Shown here in pieces: positions 56,022-64,000 of a DNA stretch of 64,000 nt (position 1 is its first letter; every line of letters starts with the position of its first letter). Source of the DNA: UBA7803 sp963822255 (GTDB taxonomy: Bacteria; Pseudomonadota; Gammaproteobacteria; Pseudomonadales; Azotimanducaceae); assembly GCA_963822255.1 (NCBI GenBank), contig CAWGGV010000007.1, positions 150,556 through 214,555 of the forward strand, given 5' to 3'. The position numbers were made by a program, and so were the translations under genes. The notes beneath the pieces were generated by a model. That model was given only the letters and a program-made list of their open reading frames with translations. It did not search any database and had not been told where the DNA came from.

Positions 56022-58253
56022 GTGCAGAAGCAGCGGGAAGAGGACCTGTCGCGGTTCCGCGCCGCCATCGACGCCTCGCCCGATCCCGTTTACCTCACCG
56101 ATCCGGTGGACCTGCGCTTTCTCTACGCCAACGACGCCGCCGTGCGGCAGTCGGGATACCAGCGCGAGGAGCTGCTGCGGATGGGCCCCCAGGCGGTGCT
56201 GCTGGCCTCGCCCGAGCAGCTTCGGCAGAGCTATCAGGCCGTCATCGACGCCGGCGACGAGGGCATCGTCAAAGAGATCCCCGCGCGGGACCGGGACGGG
56301 CAGCGCACCATGGTCGAGGTGCGCCGGCGGGCCATCGAGATCGACGGCAGGCACATGATCGTCAGCATCTCCCGCGACGTCGCCCAGCGCATCCGCGCCG
56401 AACGGGCGATCCTCCGCCTGACCCGCATGTTCGCGGCGCTCTCCAGCACCAACGAAGCCATCCTGCGGGTGAAATCTGTCCAGGAGCTCTACCAGCAGGT
56501 GTGCGATGCCGCCGTTCACGGCGGCCAATTCCTGACCGCCGCCGTCCTGCTGCCCCAGCCGGACTGCGAGTGGCTGGAGGTGGCAGCGGCCACCGGCGTC
56601 ATCGGCGAAGACCTGAAGCACGTGCCGGTGTCGATCGATCCCCAACGGCCCGAGGGCCGCGGTCTCGCCGCCTGCGCGCTCCGCGACGGGACCACGGCGA
56701 TTTCCGAAGACTTCCAGAAGGATCCCCGCACCGCGCACTGGCACGAGGCCGCCGCCGCGGCCGGTATCAAGTCCGGGGCCGCCATTCCGCTGCTGCGGGA
56801 CGGTGCCGCGGAGGGCATCCTGGTGCTGTACTCGGGGCAGAAGCGAACGTTCGACGAGGAGGTGCTCGCCCTGTTGCAGCGCATGGCGGACAACATCGTA
56901 TTCGCCCTCGAGCGGTTCGATCTCGAAGAGGAGCGGCGGCGGGCGGAGGAACGCGCCCAGTATCTGGCCACCCACGACGCCCTGACCGGGCTGCCCAACC
57001 GGGTGATGTTCAGCCAGCTTCTGAATATGGCCCTCGAGTCCGCGCGCCGGTACCAACGTCAGTTCGCGGTGCTGTTCGTGGACCTCGACCGCTTCAAGGT
57101 GGTCAACGACACCCTGGGCCACGAGGCCGGAGACGAGCTGCTCAAGGAAATGGCCGCGCGCCTCAAGCGTTGCCTCAGAGCCAGCGATGTCATCGCCCGG
57201 CTCGGCGGCGACGAGTTCGTGGTGCTGGTGCAGGAAATCGCCGCTGCGCACCAGGTAGCCACGGTGGCGCGCAAGCTACTCGCCACTGCCATCCAGCCGG
57301 TGCCGGTGCTGGGTCAGGAGTGCCGGGTCACGGCCAGCGTCGGCATCAGCATGTTCCCGGCCGACGCCAACGACGAAAAGTCGCTCATGAAGAACGCCGA
57401 CATCGCCATGTATCTGGCCAAGGAGCAGGGCAAGAACAACTTCCAGTTCTACTCCACGGACATCAAGGCGCAGTCGCTGGAGCGTCTCACCGTCGAGACC
57501 CAGCTCCGCCGCGCCCTGGAACGCGAGGAGTTCTCACTGCAGTATCAGGCGAAGCTCGACCTGCAGAGCGGGCAGATCTCCGGGGTGGAGGCGCTGCTGC
57601 GCTGGGATAACGAGGAGCTCGGCGCGGTGGCGCCGATGCGGTTCGTTCCCATTGCCGAGGAGTGCGGCCTGATCGTACCCATCGGCCGCTGGGTGTTGCA
57701 CACGGCCTGCACCCAGAGCATGGAGTGGCAGCGCCAGGGGCTACCGCCGCTGTGCCTCTCCGTGAACCTGTCCCAGCGGCAGTTCAACGACCCCGCCCTG
57801 ATCGACGATATCACCCATGCCCTCGCCGCCTCCGGCCTGCCGGCGCATCTGCTCGAGCTCGAGATTACCGAGGCCATGGTGATCCACCACACCGAGCGCG
57901 CGGTGAAGGTGCTGAAGGACATGAAGGAGCTGGGGGTCCGGGTCGCCATCGACGACTTCGGCACGGGATACTCGTCGCTGTCGCAGCTCAAGCGTTCCCC
58001 GATCGACACCATCAAGGTGGACGGCTCTCTGGTGCGGGAGCCGCCGGCCGACACGAAGGACCGGGCGATCACCGAAGCCATCATCGCCCTCGGCCGGAGC
58101 CTCTCGGTCACCGTCGTCGCCGAAGGGGTGGAGACCGAGCAGCAGCAAGCCTATCTGACCGCTCACGCCTGCAACCAGATGCAGGGTTTCTACTTCAGCA
58201 AGCCGCTCGCGCCCGGCGAGTTCGCCGCGCTCGTCAGCGGTCACGGGCTGTAG
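56022..58253 (+). CDS. PAS-GAF-GGDEF-EAL cyclic-di-GMP protein
   Basis: The protein has 743 residues from GTG 56022, probably truncated from a longer form. It has PAS about 10-115 (DPVDLRFLYANDAAV), GAF about 135-300, GGDEF domain with DVIARLGGDEFVVLVQ, and an EAL domain with ISGVEALLRWDN, NLSQRQFND, IDDFGTGYSSLSQLKR and TVVAEGVETEQQQ. Both catalytic signatures look intact, so it could make and break cyclic-di-GMP. It is soluble. It overlaps smr tail-to-tail by 20 nt. Confidence 0.9.
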   Translation: MQKQREEDLSRFRAAIDASPDPVYLTDPVDLRFLYANDAAVRQSGYQREELLRMGPQAVLLASPEQLRQSYQAVIDAGDEGIVKEIPARDRDGQRTMVEVRRRAIEIDGRHMIVSISRDVAQRIRAERAILRLTRMFAALSSTNEAILRVKSVQELYQQVCDAAVHGGQFLTAAVLLPQPDCEWLEVAAATGVIGEDLKHVPVSIDPQRPEGRGLAACALRDGTTAISEDFQKDPRTAHWHEAAAAAGIKSGAAIPLLRDGAAEGILVLYSGQKRTFDEEVLALLQRMADNIVFALERFDLEEERRRAEERAQYLATHDALTGLPNRVMFSQLLNMALESARRYQRQFAVLFVDLDRFKVVNDTLGHEAGDELLKEMAARLKRCLRASDVIARLGGDEFVVLVQEIAAAHQVATVARKLLATAIQPVPVLGQECRVTASVGISMFPADANDEKSLMKNADIAMYLAKEQGKNNFQFYSTDIKAQSLERLTVETQLRRALEREEFSLQYQAKLDLQSGQISGVEALLRWDNEELGAVAPMRFVPIAEECGLIVPIGRWVLHTACTQSMEWQRQGLPPLCLSVNLSQRQFNDPALIDDITHALAASGLPAHLLELEITEAMVIHHTERAVKVLKDMKELGVRVAIDDFGTGYSSLSQLKRSPIDTIKVDGSLVREPPADTKDRAITEAIIALGRSLSVTVVAEGVETEQQQAYLTAHACNQMQGFYFSKPLAPGEFAALVSGHGL

Positions 58254-58884
58254 GAGCGATTTCCCCGCTCTTCTGGCCATGGCGCTCCCGTGCCTCCTCG
58301 CGCGCCTCCGGGGTCTTCTTCAGCATCACGTACACGGCACCGGTGCCGCCGTGCTGGCGGGACGCGCTGTGGTAGGCGATCACGTCCGGCACCTGTCCCA
58401 GCCAATGGGCGACGAAGCTCTTGATCCGTGCCGGGATCGGGCTCTTCTCGCCGCGGCCGTGAGCGATGAGCAGGGTCCGCCAGCCCTTGCGCCGCGCCAC
58501 GGCCAGGAACTCGAAGACGGCTCTGCGAGCCTGGCGCACGGTATGACGGTGGAGGTCGAGCCTGGCGTCGAGCGGGTAGCCGCCGTTTCGCAGCTTCTTG
58601 AACACCTCGTTCTGCACGCCGTCCTTCTTCCAGGCCAGCGTGTCCCGCGGATCCACCAGAGCCACCTCGCCGAGGGTCAGGTAGTTCGGATCCTCCGCGG
58701 CCGAGGCCGGGCGGCGGCCCTCGGCGGCCTCGCGCCGCTCGAGCTGGGCCGGCGTGGCTTCGCGCAGCTCGGGCTCCGGGGCGACGCGCTCGTGGAACGG
58801 CTTGCCGGCTTTCCTGCCGGAGAGGGGCACCACGTCGCTCATGGCCTCCCGGAACAGGTTCTGGGTTTCGCGGTCGTCCGGCAT
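58234..58884 (-). CDS. Smr-domain protein (SmrA-like)
   Basis: The protein has 216 residues from ATG 58884. The Smr domain (about 120-200) has LDARLDLHRHTVRQARRAVFEFL, LLIAHGRGEKSP and YHSASRQHGGTGAVYVML, where LDLHxxT and HGxG are the nuclease signatures. The N-terminal part is a charged linker. It nicks or binds nucleic acids. It ends inside the GGDEF-EAL gene and lies 4 nt after the PhyH gene. Confidence 0.92.
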   Translation of the reverse strand: MPDDRETQNLFREAMSDVVPLSGRKAGKPFHERVAPEPELREATPAQLERREAAEGRRPASAAEDPNYLTLGEVALVDPRDTLAWKKDGVQNEVFKKLRNGGYPLDARLDLHRHTVRQARRAVFEFLAVARRKGWRTLLIAHGRGEKSPIPARIKSFVAHWLGQVPDVIAYHSASRQHGGTGAVYVMLKKTPEAREEARERHGQKSGEIAPTARDR

Positions 58885-58888
58885 CGTC

Positions 58889-59662
58889 CTACAGCGGAAT
58901 GCTCGCGTATTGCGCCGAGCGGGTTCCAGGCAGCGGCCGGTTGTCCTCGGCATGGTAGGTGAACACCGCCGACAGCTTCACCCGCCCGGTGAGGTTTCGG
59001 CCGGCGGCGTGGAACGCCCGGCAGTGAAACAGCAGCACGTCGCCTCGACAGAGCTCCACCGTTTTCGCCTCGTGGATAAGCGCCTGATTCTCCGGCAGCT
59101 CGGGCCGGAGGAAGCGCGCTTCGTCGAGCCGCCCCGGGGCCAGCACCTGGCGGTGGGTGCCTGGGATGAGCCGCAACGCGCCGTTTTCCTCGGTCTCGTC
59201 GCCGAGGGCAAGCCAGGCGGATACCAGCTCCGGACGCTCGAACGACCAGTAGCGGATGTCCTGATGCCATAAGGTCACGCTGCTGAAATCGGCCGACTTG
59301 GTCATCACGCAATTGTGATGACACTGAGACAGCATCACTCGTTCCGTGCCCATGATCGATTTCAGGTGCCCGGCGAGCGCCCCGCCGGTGGCGACGGGAC
59401 GGAGCCCGGGGAAGCGTGAGTACGCGGCCAGGAGCCTGCGCGGCGTGTCGCCGCCGGCCGCCTGGCGGCTGTCCGGGGCGCCCGGGTAGCCCACCTCCGC
59501 CTCGAACTCGGCGGGCGCGAGCACCGGGTTCAGAGACGCCTGCACCGCCGCGGCCACGCTGTCGCACACCTCGCCGGGCACGAGGCCACGCAGCACCGCG
59601 TAGCCCAGGGTCCCGAAGGACTCGGTGCCGTGGTCGATCGGCGTCGGCGTGCTGCTGCTCAT
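58889..59662 (-). CDS. phytanoyl-CoA dioxygenase (PhyH) family protein
   Basis: The protein has 257 residues from ATG 59662 (GTG 59671 adds three). It has the Fe(II) facial triad: HQD in TLWHQDIRYWSFE (His, Asp) and a distal His in LLFHCRAFHAAGRNLTGR with 2-oxoglutarate Arg in GRVKLS. It hydroxylates a fatty acyl or other substrate, using O2 and 2-oxoglutarate. It lies 28 nt downstream of the aldehyde dehydrogenase gene. Confidence 0.9.
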   Translation of the reverse strand: MSSSTPTPIDHGTESFGTLGYAVLRGLVPGEVCDSVAAAVQASLNPVLAPAEFEAEVGYPGAPDSRQAAGGDTPRRLLAAYSRFPGLRPVATGGALAGHLKSIMGTERVMLSQCHHNCVMTKSADFSSVTLWHQDIRYWSFERPELVSAWLALGDETEENGALRLIPGTHRQVLAPGRLDEARFLRPELPENQALIHEAKTVELCRGDVLLFHCRAFHAAGRNLTGRVKLSAVFTYHAEDNRPLPGTRSAQYASIPL

Positions 59663-59690
59663 GGTCGACACGGGTCAGGGACGCGCTGCG

Positions 59691-61124
59691 CTAGCGCATC
59701 TGCTGGCGGACGGCCTTCAGCAGCTTCTCGCCGTACGGCGGCCGCAGCCCGGCCAGCTCCGCCACGTTGAACCGGCTCTGGGAGAACACGGCGCGGGCGT
59801 GACTGAAAGTCCGGAAGCCGTCGAAACCGTGATAGGCGCCCATGCCGGACGCTCCCACCCCCCCAAACGGCAGATCTTCCTGGGCGACGTGCATGATGAC
59901 GTCGTTGACGGTCACCCCGCCGGAGGTGGTACGGGTGAGCACCTGCCGCTCCTCGGCGCCATCGCTGCCGAAGTAATACAATCCCAGCGGCCGCGGCCTG
60001 CCGTTGACGTAGTCGATCACTTCGTCCAGCCGGTCGTAGCCCTTCACCGGCAGGATCGGGCCGAAGATCTCGTCCTGCATGACGGCGAGGCCGTCGTCGG
60101 GGTCGAGGATGAGCGTCGGCGGCATCTTGTGGTGGGGCTGCTGGCGGAAATCCTCGCCCGCCGGGTTCACCTCGACCACCCTGGCACCGCCGCTCCGCGC
60201 TTCCTCGACGTAGCCGGACAGGCGTTCGAAATGCCGCTGGTTGATGATCGAGGTGTAGTCCGGGTTGTCGAGCAAGGTCGGGTACATGCGGGCCACCGAG
60301 CGCTCGGTGGACGAGACGAAGGCGTCCATGCGCTCCCGCGGGACGAATACGTAGTCGGGCGCCAGGCAGATCTGGCCGGCGTTGAGCATCTTGCCGGTCA
60401 TGATGGAACCGGTGGTCTTGTCGAGATCCGCGGAGCGGCCCACCACCACCGGCGATTTGCCCCCCAGCTCCAGGGTCACCGGCACCAGGTGCTCGGACGC
60501 CGCGCGCATGACGTGGCGTGCCACCGAGGTGGCGCCGGTGAACAGCAGGTGATCGAACGGCAGCGACGAGAAGTCGCCGCCGGTGCGGGCACCACCGGTG
60601 ACCACGGCGATCTCCGTCTTGTCGAACGCGCCGGCGATGACCTCGGCCATGGCCTCGGAGGTGGCCGGCGTGTACTCGGACGGCTTGATCAGCGCGCGGT
60701 TGCCGGCCGCCAGTATGCCGGCGAGGGGTGTGAACGTGAGGTTCACCGGGAAATTCCACGGGCTGATCACCCCGACCACTCCCAGCGGCTGATATTCCAC
60801 CCGCGCTCGGGCGCCCAGCAGATTCAGCGGGAACGGGCCCACTTTGCGCTTCTCCGGGCGCATCCAGCGCTCGAGGTGCTTCTGCGCGTGCCGCAGCGGG
60901 CCGATGGAGCCCGCCACGTCGGTGAACAGGGACTGGTGCTCGCTGCGATGCCCGAAATCCGCGCTCATGGCGTCCACCAGCCGCTGCTGGTGGGTCTTCA
61001 GCACGTCGACGGCCCGTTCCAGACGGTCCCGGCGGGTCGCTGCGCTGACGTCACCTTCACTCAGCCATGCCTGGCGCTGGCGCTCCAGCAGGGCGAGCAT
61101 GTCTTCGCGTGGGGTGTCTTCCAT
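59691..61124 (-). CDS. coniferyl-aldehyde-type aldehyde dehydrogenase
   Basis: The protein has 477 residues. The active site has Glu in TLELGGKSPVVVG and Cys in LNAGQICLAPDYVFVP, and PWNFPVNLTFTPLAGILAAGN forms the NAD loop. The FTGATSVARHVMRAA and EDLPFGGVGASGMGAYHGFDGF blocks match the coniferyl/long-chain class 3 group, often with a membrane tail, which is not visible here. It oxidises an aldehyde to an acid. The PhyH gene follows, suggesting removal of an oxygenated fatty chain. Confidence 0.92.
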   Translation of the reverse strand: MEDTPREDMLALLERQRQAWLSEGDVSAATRRDRLERAVDVLKTHQQRLVDAMSADFGHRSEHQSLFTDVAGSIGPLRHAQKHLERWMRPEKRKVGPFPLNLLGARARVEYQPLGVVGVISPWNFPVNLTFTPLAGILAAGNRALIKPSEYTPATSEAMAEVIAGAFDKTEIAVVTGGARTGGDFSSLPFDHLLFTGATSVARHVMRAASEHLVPVTLELGGKSPVVVGRSADLDKTTGSIMTGKMLNAGQICLAPDYVFVPRERMDAFVSSTERSVARMYPTLLDNPDYTSIINQRHFERLSGYVEEARSGGARVVEVNPAGEDFRQQPHHKMPPTLILDPDDGLAVMQDEIFGPILPVKGYDRLDEVIDYVNGRPRPLGLYYFGSDGAEERQVLTRTTSGGVTVNDVIMHVAQEDLPFGGVGASGMGAYHGFDGFRTFSHARAVFSQSRFNVAELAGLRPPYGEKLLKAVRQQMR

Positions 61125-61248
61125 GGTGCCTCCCGGTGAGCGGGGTCGGAGCCGTGCGATTTAGACAACGAGAACATGCCGACCATTCGCATTTCGATCA
61201 TACCGGATCGGCGGCCGCGATCAGCAGGCGACCATGCTCAGCCTGGGA

Positions 61249-61590
61249 TCAGCCCGCGAGCTGCCTTTCCAGCACCGGCGAACCATTCACGTCCACCCGC
61301 AGGCGCCGCTCGCTCGGCCAGAACCGAACCTCCACGTAGTGGTGCTCTTCCCACTCCAGCTCGACGTTGGTCCACACGTACCGGGGCTCCCGCTCTCCCG
61401 GCAGCCGCCGCTTGCGCAGACAGTTGTCCAGGTAGAGCTCCAGCGCGCCGTCGTCGGTGATGTGGATGCGCAACCACTTGTGGCGGTGCTGGAAGTCGAT
61501 GTCGTGGGCCACGGTCTGCACCGGATGCTGCAGGAAGGCGGCATGCTTGCCCAATTCCGGCGCCGCGTCCACCAGGCCGGCCGGATCCAC
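61249..61590 (-). CDS. hypothetical protein, 113 residues
   Basis: I do not recognise a named family. The GTG at 61590 begins MDPAGLVDAAPELGKH; coding-like sequence (ELALRV) continues upstream in frame until the stop of the radical SAM gene but has no start. Beta-rich with RHKWLRIHITDDGALELYLDN, PRYVWTNVELEWEEHHYVEVRFWP and RLRVDVNG, it looks like a small jelly-roll or carbohydrate-type sheet. It probably follows the radical SAM gene on one transcript. Confidence 0.68.
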   Translation of the reverse strand: MDPAGLVDAAPELGKHAAFLQHPVQTVAHDIDFQHRHKWLRIHITDDGALELYLDNCLRKRRLPGEREPRYVWTNVELEWEEHHYVEVRFWPSERRLRVDVNGSPVLERQLAG

Positions 61591-61650
61591 CCGGAGGGCC
61601 AGTTCGGAGCAGATCCGATCAGACCAGATCCGATTCGGAAGCGATCCGAC

Positions 61651-62781
61651 TCAGAACAGATCCAGCTGGCTGCGGCCCGGGGGACGGAACAGGTCGGTGC
61701 GAAGCTCGTTCTGGCCGCGCTGCTCGCGCAGCAGGCCGTGCTTGCGCGCAGCGCCCTGAAAGCGCCGGGCGATGAGGTCGGCGAAGACGCCGTCGCCGCG
61801 CATGCGTCGGCCCCAGGCGGCGTCGTAGGCCTTGCCGCCGCGGGAGGCGCGAATGGCGTTCATGACCCGCTCCGCGCGCAGCGGATAGTGGACGTTCAGC
61901 CACTCCTCGAACAGGTCTTTCACCTCCAGCGGCAAGCGCAGCAGGATGTAGTTGGCACTGCGCGCGCCCGCCTCTGCCGCCGCCTGCACCATGGCTTCGA
62001 TCTCGTGATCGTTCAGGAAAGGTATGACCGGCGCGACCATCACTCCGGTTGGCACACCGGCCGACGATAGCTCGCGGAGCACACGCAGCCGCGCCGCGGG
62101 GCCGGCTGCGCGAGGCTCGAGCCGCGCCTTCAGCTCGTTGTCGAGGGTCGTCAGGCTCACGGCCACCGACACCAGGCCGCGGCGCGCGAGCTCGCCGAGC
62201 AAATCGAGGTCGCGCAGGATGAGCTGGCCCTTGGTGACGATGCTCACCGGGTGATCGTGCTCGAGCAGCACCTCGAGCACGGTGCGCGTCACCCGGCGAA
62301 TCTTCTCGGCCGGCTGATAGGGATCGGTGTTGGTTCCCATGGCAATGGGCCGGCAACGATAGCCGGGCCGCGCGAGCTCGGCGGTGAGCGTCTCGCGGAC
62401 GTTGGTCTTGTAGAAGATGCGGGTCTCGAAGTCGATTCCCGGTGAGAGATCCAGATAGGCATGGGTGGGACGGGCAAAGCAGTAAATGCACCCATGTTCG
62501 CAACCCTTGTAGGGGTTGATGGAGCGATCGAAGGGGATGTCCGGCGACTGGTTGCGTGTGATGAGCCGGCGCGTGAGGTCGGGGCCGAGCTCGGTGGCCA
62601 CGCCCGCCGGCTGCGCGTCTTCTGCCCGCTCCCAACCGTCGCTTTCGCTCACGCTGCGGCTCGACAGAAACCGGCTGGGCGTGTTGCTGGCGGCGCCGCG
62701 GCCCTTCATCACGGTGCGCTCGCCGTCGAGTACGCGACGTCGACGGCCCGAGCCCTGTGCCTGAAAACCCTTGTCCACCAT
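61651..62781 (-). CDS. PA0069-family radical SAM protein
   Basis: The protein has 376 residues. The iron-sulfur motif is CEHGCIYC (Cys 94, 98, 101) in NPYKGCEHGCIYCFARPTHAYL. Other marks: MGTNTDPYQPAEKIRRVTR, VSIVTKGQLILRDLDLL, VSLTTLDNELKARLEPRA and MVAPVIPFLNDHEIE. The family is related to spore photoproduct lyase, but the function in non-sporing bacteria is unknown. A short DNA repeat of GATCCGA-type units is found just after its stop. Confidence 0.9.
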   Translation of the reverse strand: MVDKGFQAQGSGRRRRVLDGERTVMKGRGAASNTPSRFLSSRSVSESDGWERAEDAQPAGVATELGPDLTRRLITRNQSPDIPFDRSINPYKGCEHGCIYCFARPTHAYLDLSPGIDFETRIFYKTNVRETLTAELARPGYRCRPIAMGTNTDPYQPAEKIRRVTRTVLEVLLEHDHPVSIVTKGQLILRDLDLLGELARRGLVSVAVSLTTLDNELKARLEPRAAGPAARLRVLRELSSAGVPTGVMVAPVIPFLNDHEIEAMVQAAAEAGARSANYILLRLPLEVKDLFEEWLNVHYPLRAERVMNAIRASRGGKAYDAAWGRRMRGDGVFADLIARRFQGAARKHGLLREQRGQNELRTDLFRPPGRSQLDLF

Positions 62782-62872
62782 GGCGCAAATGGTAACCTGT
62801 GTTTTTATACAGTATCAAGGGCTCAGACCGGCAAGTAGACTTGTCTGCAATCCCGATGGTCGACCCGGTTTC

Positions 62873-63676
62873 ATGAGGAAGACAGCTCCAACGGCAGCAC
62901 GGCGCGCCGTCGCGGCACGGCCGTGGCGGCGTCTTGGCGTGCTGGCAGCGCTGGCCCTGCTGGGCGGCTGCGCCGCGCAGCGGACGAACCAGGCCATGCT
63001 CGACACCCTGGCGGAAATGCAGATCCGCCTGCGGCTGCTGCAGACCGAGCTGTCGGACGTGCACCAGGCCATGGCGGACGGCGACAGCCTGCAGGCCCAG
63101 CGCGGCGCCGAGGCTCAGGCGCTCGAGAGCCGGCTGGACGATCTGCAGCAGCGCCTGGGCGACCTGCCGGCGCAGATGAAGGTCCTGTGCCCGGCCCCGC
63201 CGGCGGCGGCGACCGTCACCACCCAGTGCGAGACGCCCCACGTGCAGCGGGTCGTGGTGAGCGGCGATAAGCTCGTGGTGGGCGAGGTGGAGCGCGTGTG
63301 GGTGGAGCCGCTGGCTGAGTTCTTCGAGGCGCGCATCGATCCAGGCGCCAGCCACAGTCTGCTGAACGTGCACGACGTGGTCGAGTTCGAGCGCGACGGC
63401 AACAAGTGGCTGCGTTTCGGCCTGCAGACCGCCAAGGAGACCAGCAGCGTCGAGCGCCCTCTCAAGCGGGTCGCCAGGGTCCGCGACGACAAGCGCCCGA
63501 TGGTCGAGCTGCGCGTGCAGCTCGGCGACGTCAGAGAGACGGTGGAGTTCGCCCTGATGACTCAGCCGGATCAGCAGTATCCACTCGTGCTGGGCAGGAA
63601 CTTCCTCACCGACGTGGCGCTGGTGGATGTGGCGCGTAAGCACGTGCAGCCCGCCTTCAAGGCAGGCGCCCAGTGA
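62873..63676 (+). CDS. retropepsin-like aspartic protease/ATP-dependent zinc protease family lipoprotein
   Basis: The protein has 267 residues from ATG 62873. The signal peptide ends LALLGGC (Cys 33, lipobox). A coiled-coil region (about 38-100) leads to the PF05618 domain with WVEPLAEFFEARIDPGASHSLL. The catalytic Asp 156 is in DPGA, where relatives have DTGA, so Thr is replaced by Pro. Family members sit beside UUP1-type genes and ATP-grasp ligases, as the next gene here suggests. Confidence 0.85.
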   Translation: MRKTAPTAARRAVAARPWRRLGVLAALALLGGCAAQRTNQAMLDTLAEMQIRLRLLQTELSDVHQAMADGDSLQAQRGAEAQALESRLDDLQQRLGDLPAQMKVLCPAPPAAATVTTQCETPHVQRVVVSGDKLVVGEVERVWVEPLAEFFEARIDPGASHSLLNVHDVVEFERDGNKWLRFGLQTAKETSSVERPLKRVARVRDDKRPMVELRVQLGDVRETVEFALMTQPDQQYPLVLGRNFLTDVALVDVARKHVQPAFKAGAQ

Positions 63677-63691
63677 GCCGACGCTGACTCG

Positions 63692-64000
63692 ATGACCCAA
63701 CGAGGGCCCTTTCTGTTCTTCGTCCTGGTGCTGCTCGGCCTCGGCCTGGGCATCGCCGTCTACCGTCACCAGGCGTACCACATCCCGTTCCGGCCGGGGG
63801 CTCAGCAGACCGTCTGGCAGGTGGAGGCGCGGATCGAATATCTGGCGTCGGGCGGCGCCAGCCAGGTGTATCTGACGTTGCCGCCGGACCAGCCCGGGTT
63901 CCGGCTGATCGGCGAATCCAGCGCCTCGTCCGGCTACGGCTTCGAGATCTCAAACCAGGGCCAGCAGCGCCGCGCCCACTGGACCAAACGCTTTGCCCGC
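63692..64000 (+). CDS. UUP1-family inactive transglutaminase, 5' part (partial)
   Basis: The first 103 codons run off the right edge. MTQRGPFLFFVLVLLGLGLG is a membrane anchor, then YRHQAYHIPFRPGAQQTVWQVEARIEYLA, which is the usual opening of UUP1-family proteins (inactive transglutaminase domain joined to seven membrane helices). It is 15 nt downstream of the retropepsin-like gene, so an operon is likely; an ATP-grasp ligase gene is expected to follow beyond the window. Confidence 0.85.
   Translation, partial: MTQRGPFLFFVLVLLGLGLGIAVYRHQAYHIPFRPGAQQTVWQVEARIEYLASGGASQVYLTLPPDQPGFRLIGESSASSGYGFEISNQGQQRRAHWTKRFAR

Noticed and set aside
1..64000. tRNA or rRNA genes
   Set aside because: No cloverleaf with a TTCGA-type T loop in an intergenic space and no rRNA-like sequence was seen on reading; a covariance-model scan would be needed to exclude small RNAs.

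Overview
The window is GC-rich, densely packed chromosomal DNA, most likely from a gammaproteobacterium. The lineage call rests on an adjacent cmoA-cmoB pair, an EnvZ/OmpR-like pair, a ClpP2-type protease, PA0069-type radical SAM and UUP1/retropepsin genes, and REP-like palindromes (core GTGGGAGCGACCTCCCGGT) between genes. Several acyl-CoA dehydrogenases, crotonases, short-chain dehydrogenases, MaoC-fold dehydratases, a thiolase and an F420/flavin LLM oxidoreductase point to a heterotroph with broad acyl-CoA catabolism.

Layout. 1-4.1 kb: tail of an M20 peptidase, a ChaC-like gene, then an acyl-CoA dehydrogenase, an SDR and a DauA-like oxidase, each split by one extra base. 4.2-7.4 kb: a large multi-PAS hybrid histidine kinase. 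7.5-15.9 kb: crotonases, hydrolases, ClpP2, a 2-hydroxyacid dehydrogenase, a MaoC dehydratase pair, an AsmA-like protein and a DUF2959 lipoprotein. 16.1-19.9 kb: an MscS channel and an EnvZ/OmpR operon with a secreted partner, ending at a clear intrinsic terminator. 20.3-21.5 kb: a thiolase with three extra bases. 21.6-29.0 kb: a phosphate-starvation block of PstS, a porin, a TonB-dependent receptor and a beta-helix lipoprotein, with three Pho-box-like promoters built of 11-nt repeats. 29.1-36.7 kb: small proteins, an SMP-30 hydrolase, SirB2, an alpha/beta hydrolase, a CinA-nucleotidyltransferase fusion carrying an in-frame REP element, a MntA/HepT toxin-antitoxin pair, an Fpg/Nei glycosylase and a MATE exporter. 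36.8-43.8 kb: a crotonase, LLM oxidoreductase, SDR, metallophosphoesterase, PEP-CTERM protein, flavin reductase plus nitronate monooxygenase, and an acyl-CoA dehydrogenase. 44-53.7 kb: LemA with an M48 protease, convergent ppx and ppk, cmoAB and another acyl-CoA dehydrogenase. 53.7-64 kb: a GlxA-type regulator divergent from an isonitrile-hydratase-like gene, a PAS-GGDEF-EAL protein, Smr, PhyH, an aldehyde dehydrogenase, radical SAM, retropepsin-like and UUP1 genes.

Two points stand out. The first is the Pho-box-controlled outer-membrane module (beta-helix lipoprotein, TonB receptor, porin, PstS), which looks like a phosphate-scavenging system whose lipoprotein and receptor have no assigned substrate. 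The second is a REP palindrome plus a 21-bp tandem array inserted in frame in a CinA-type gene. All seven frameshifts found are single-base insertions, a pattern that fits sequencing error better than gene decay.
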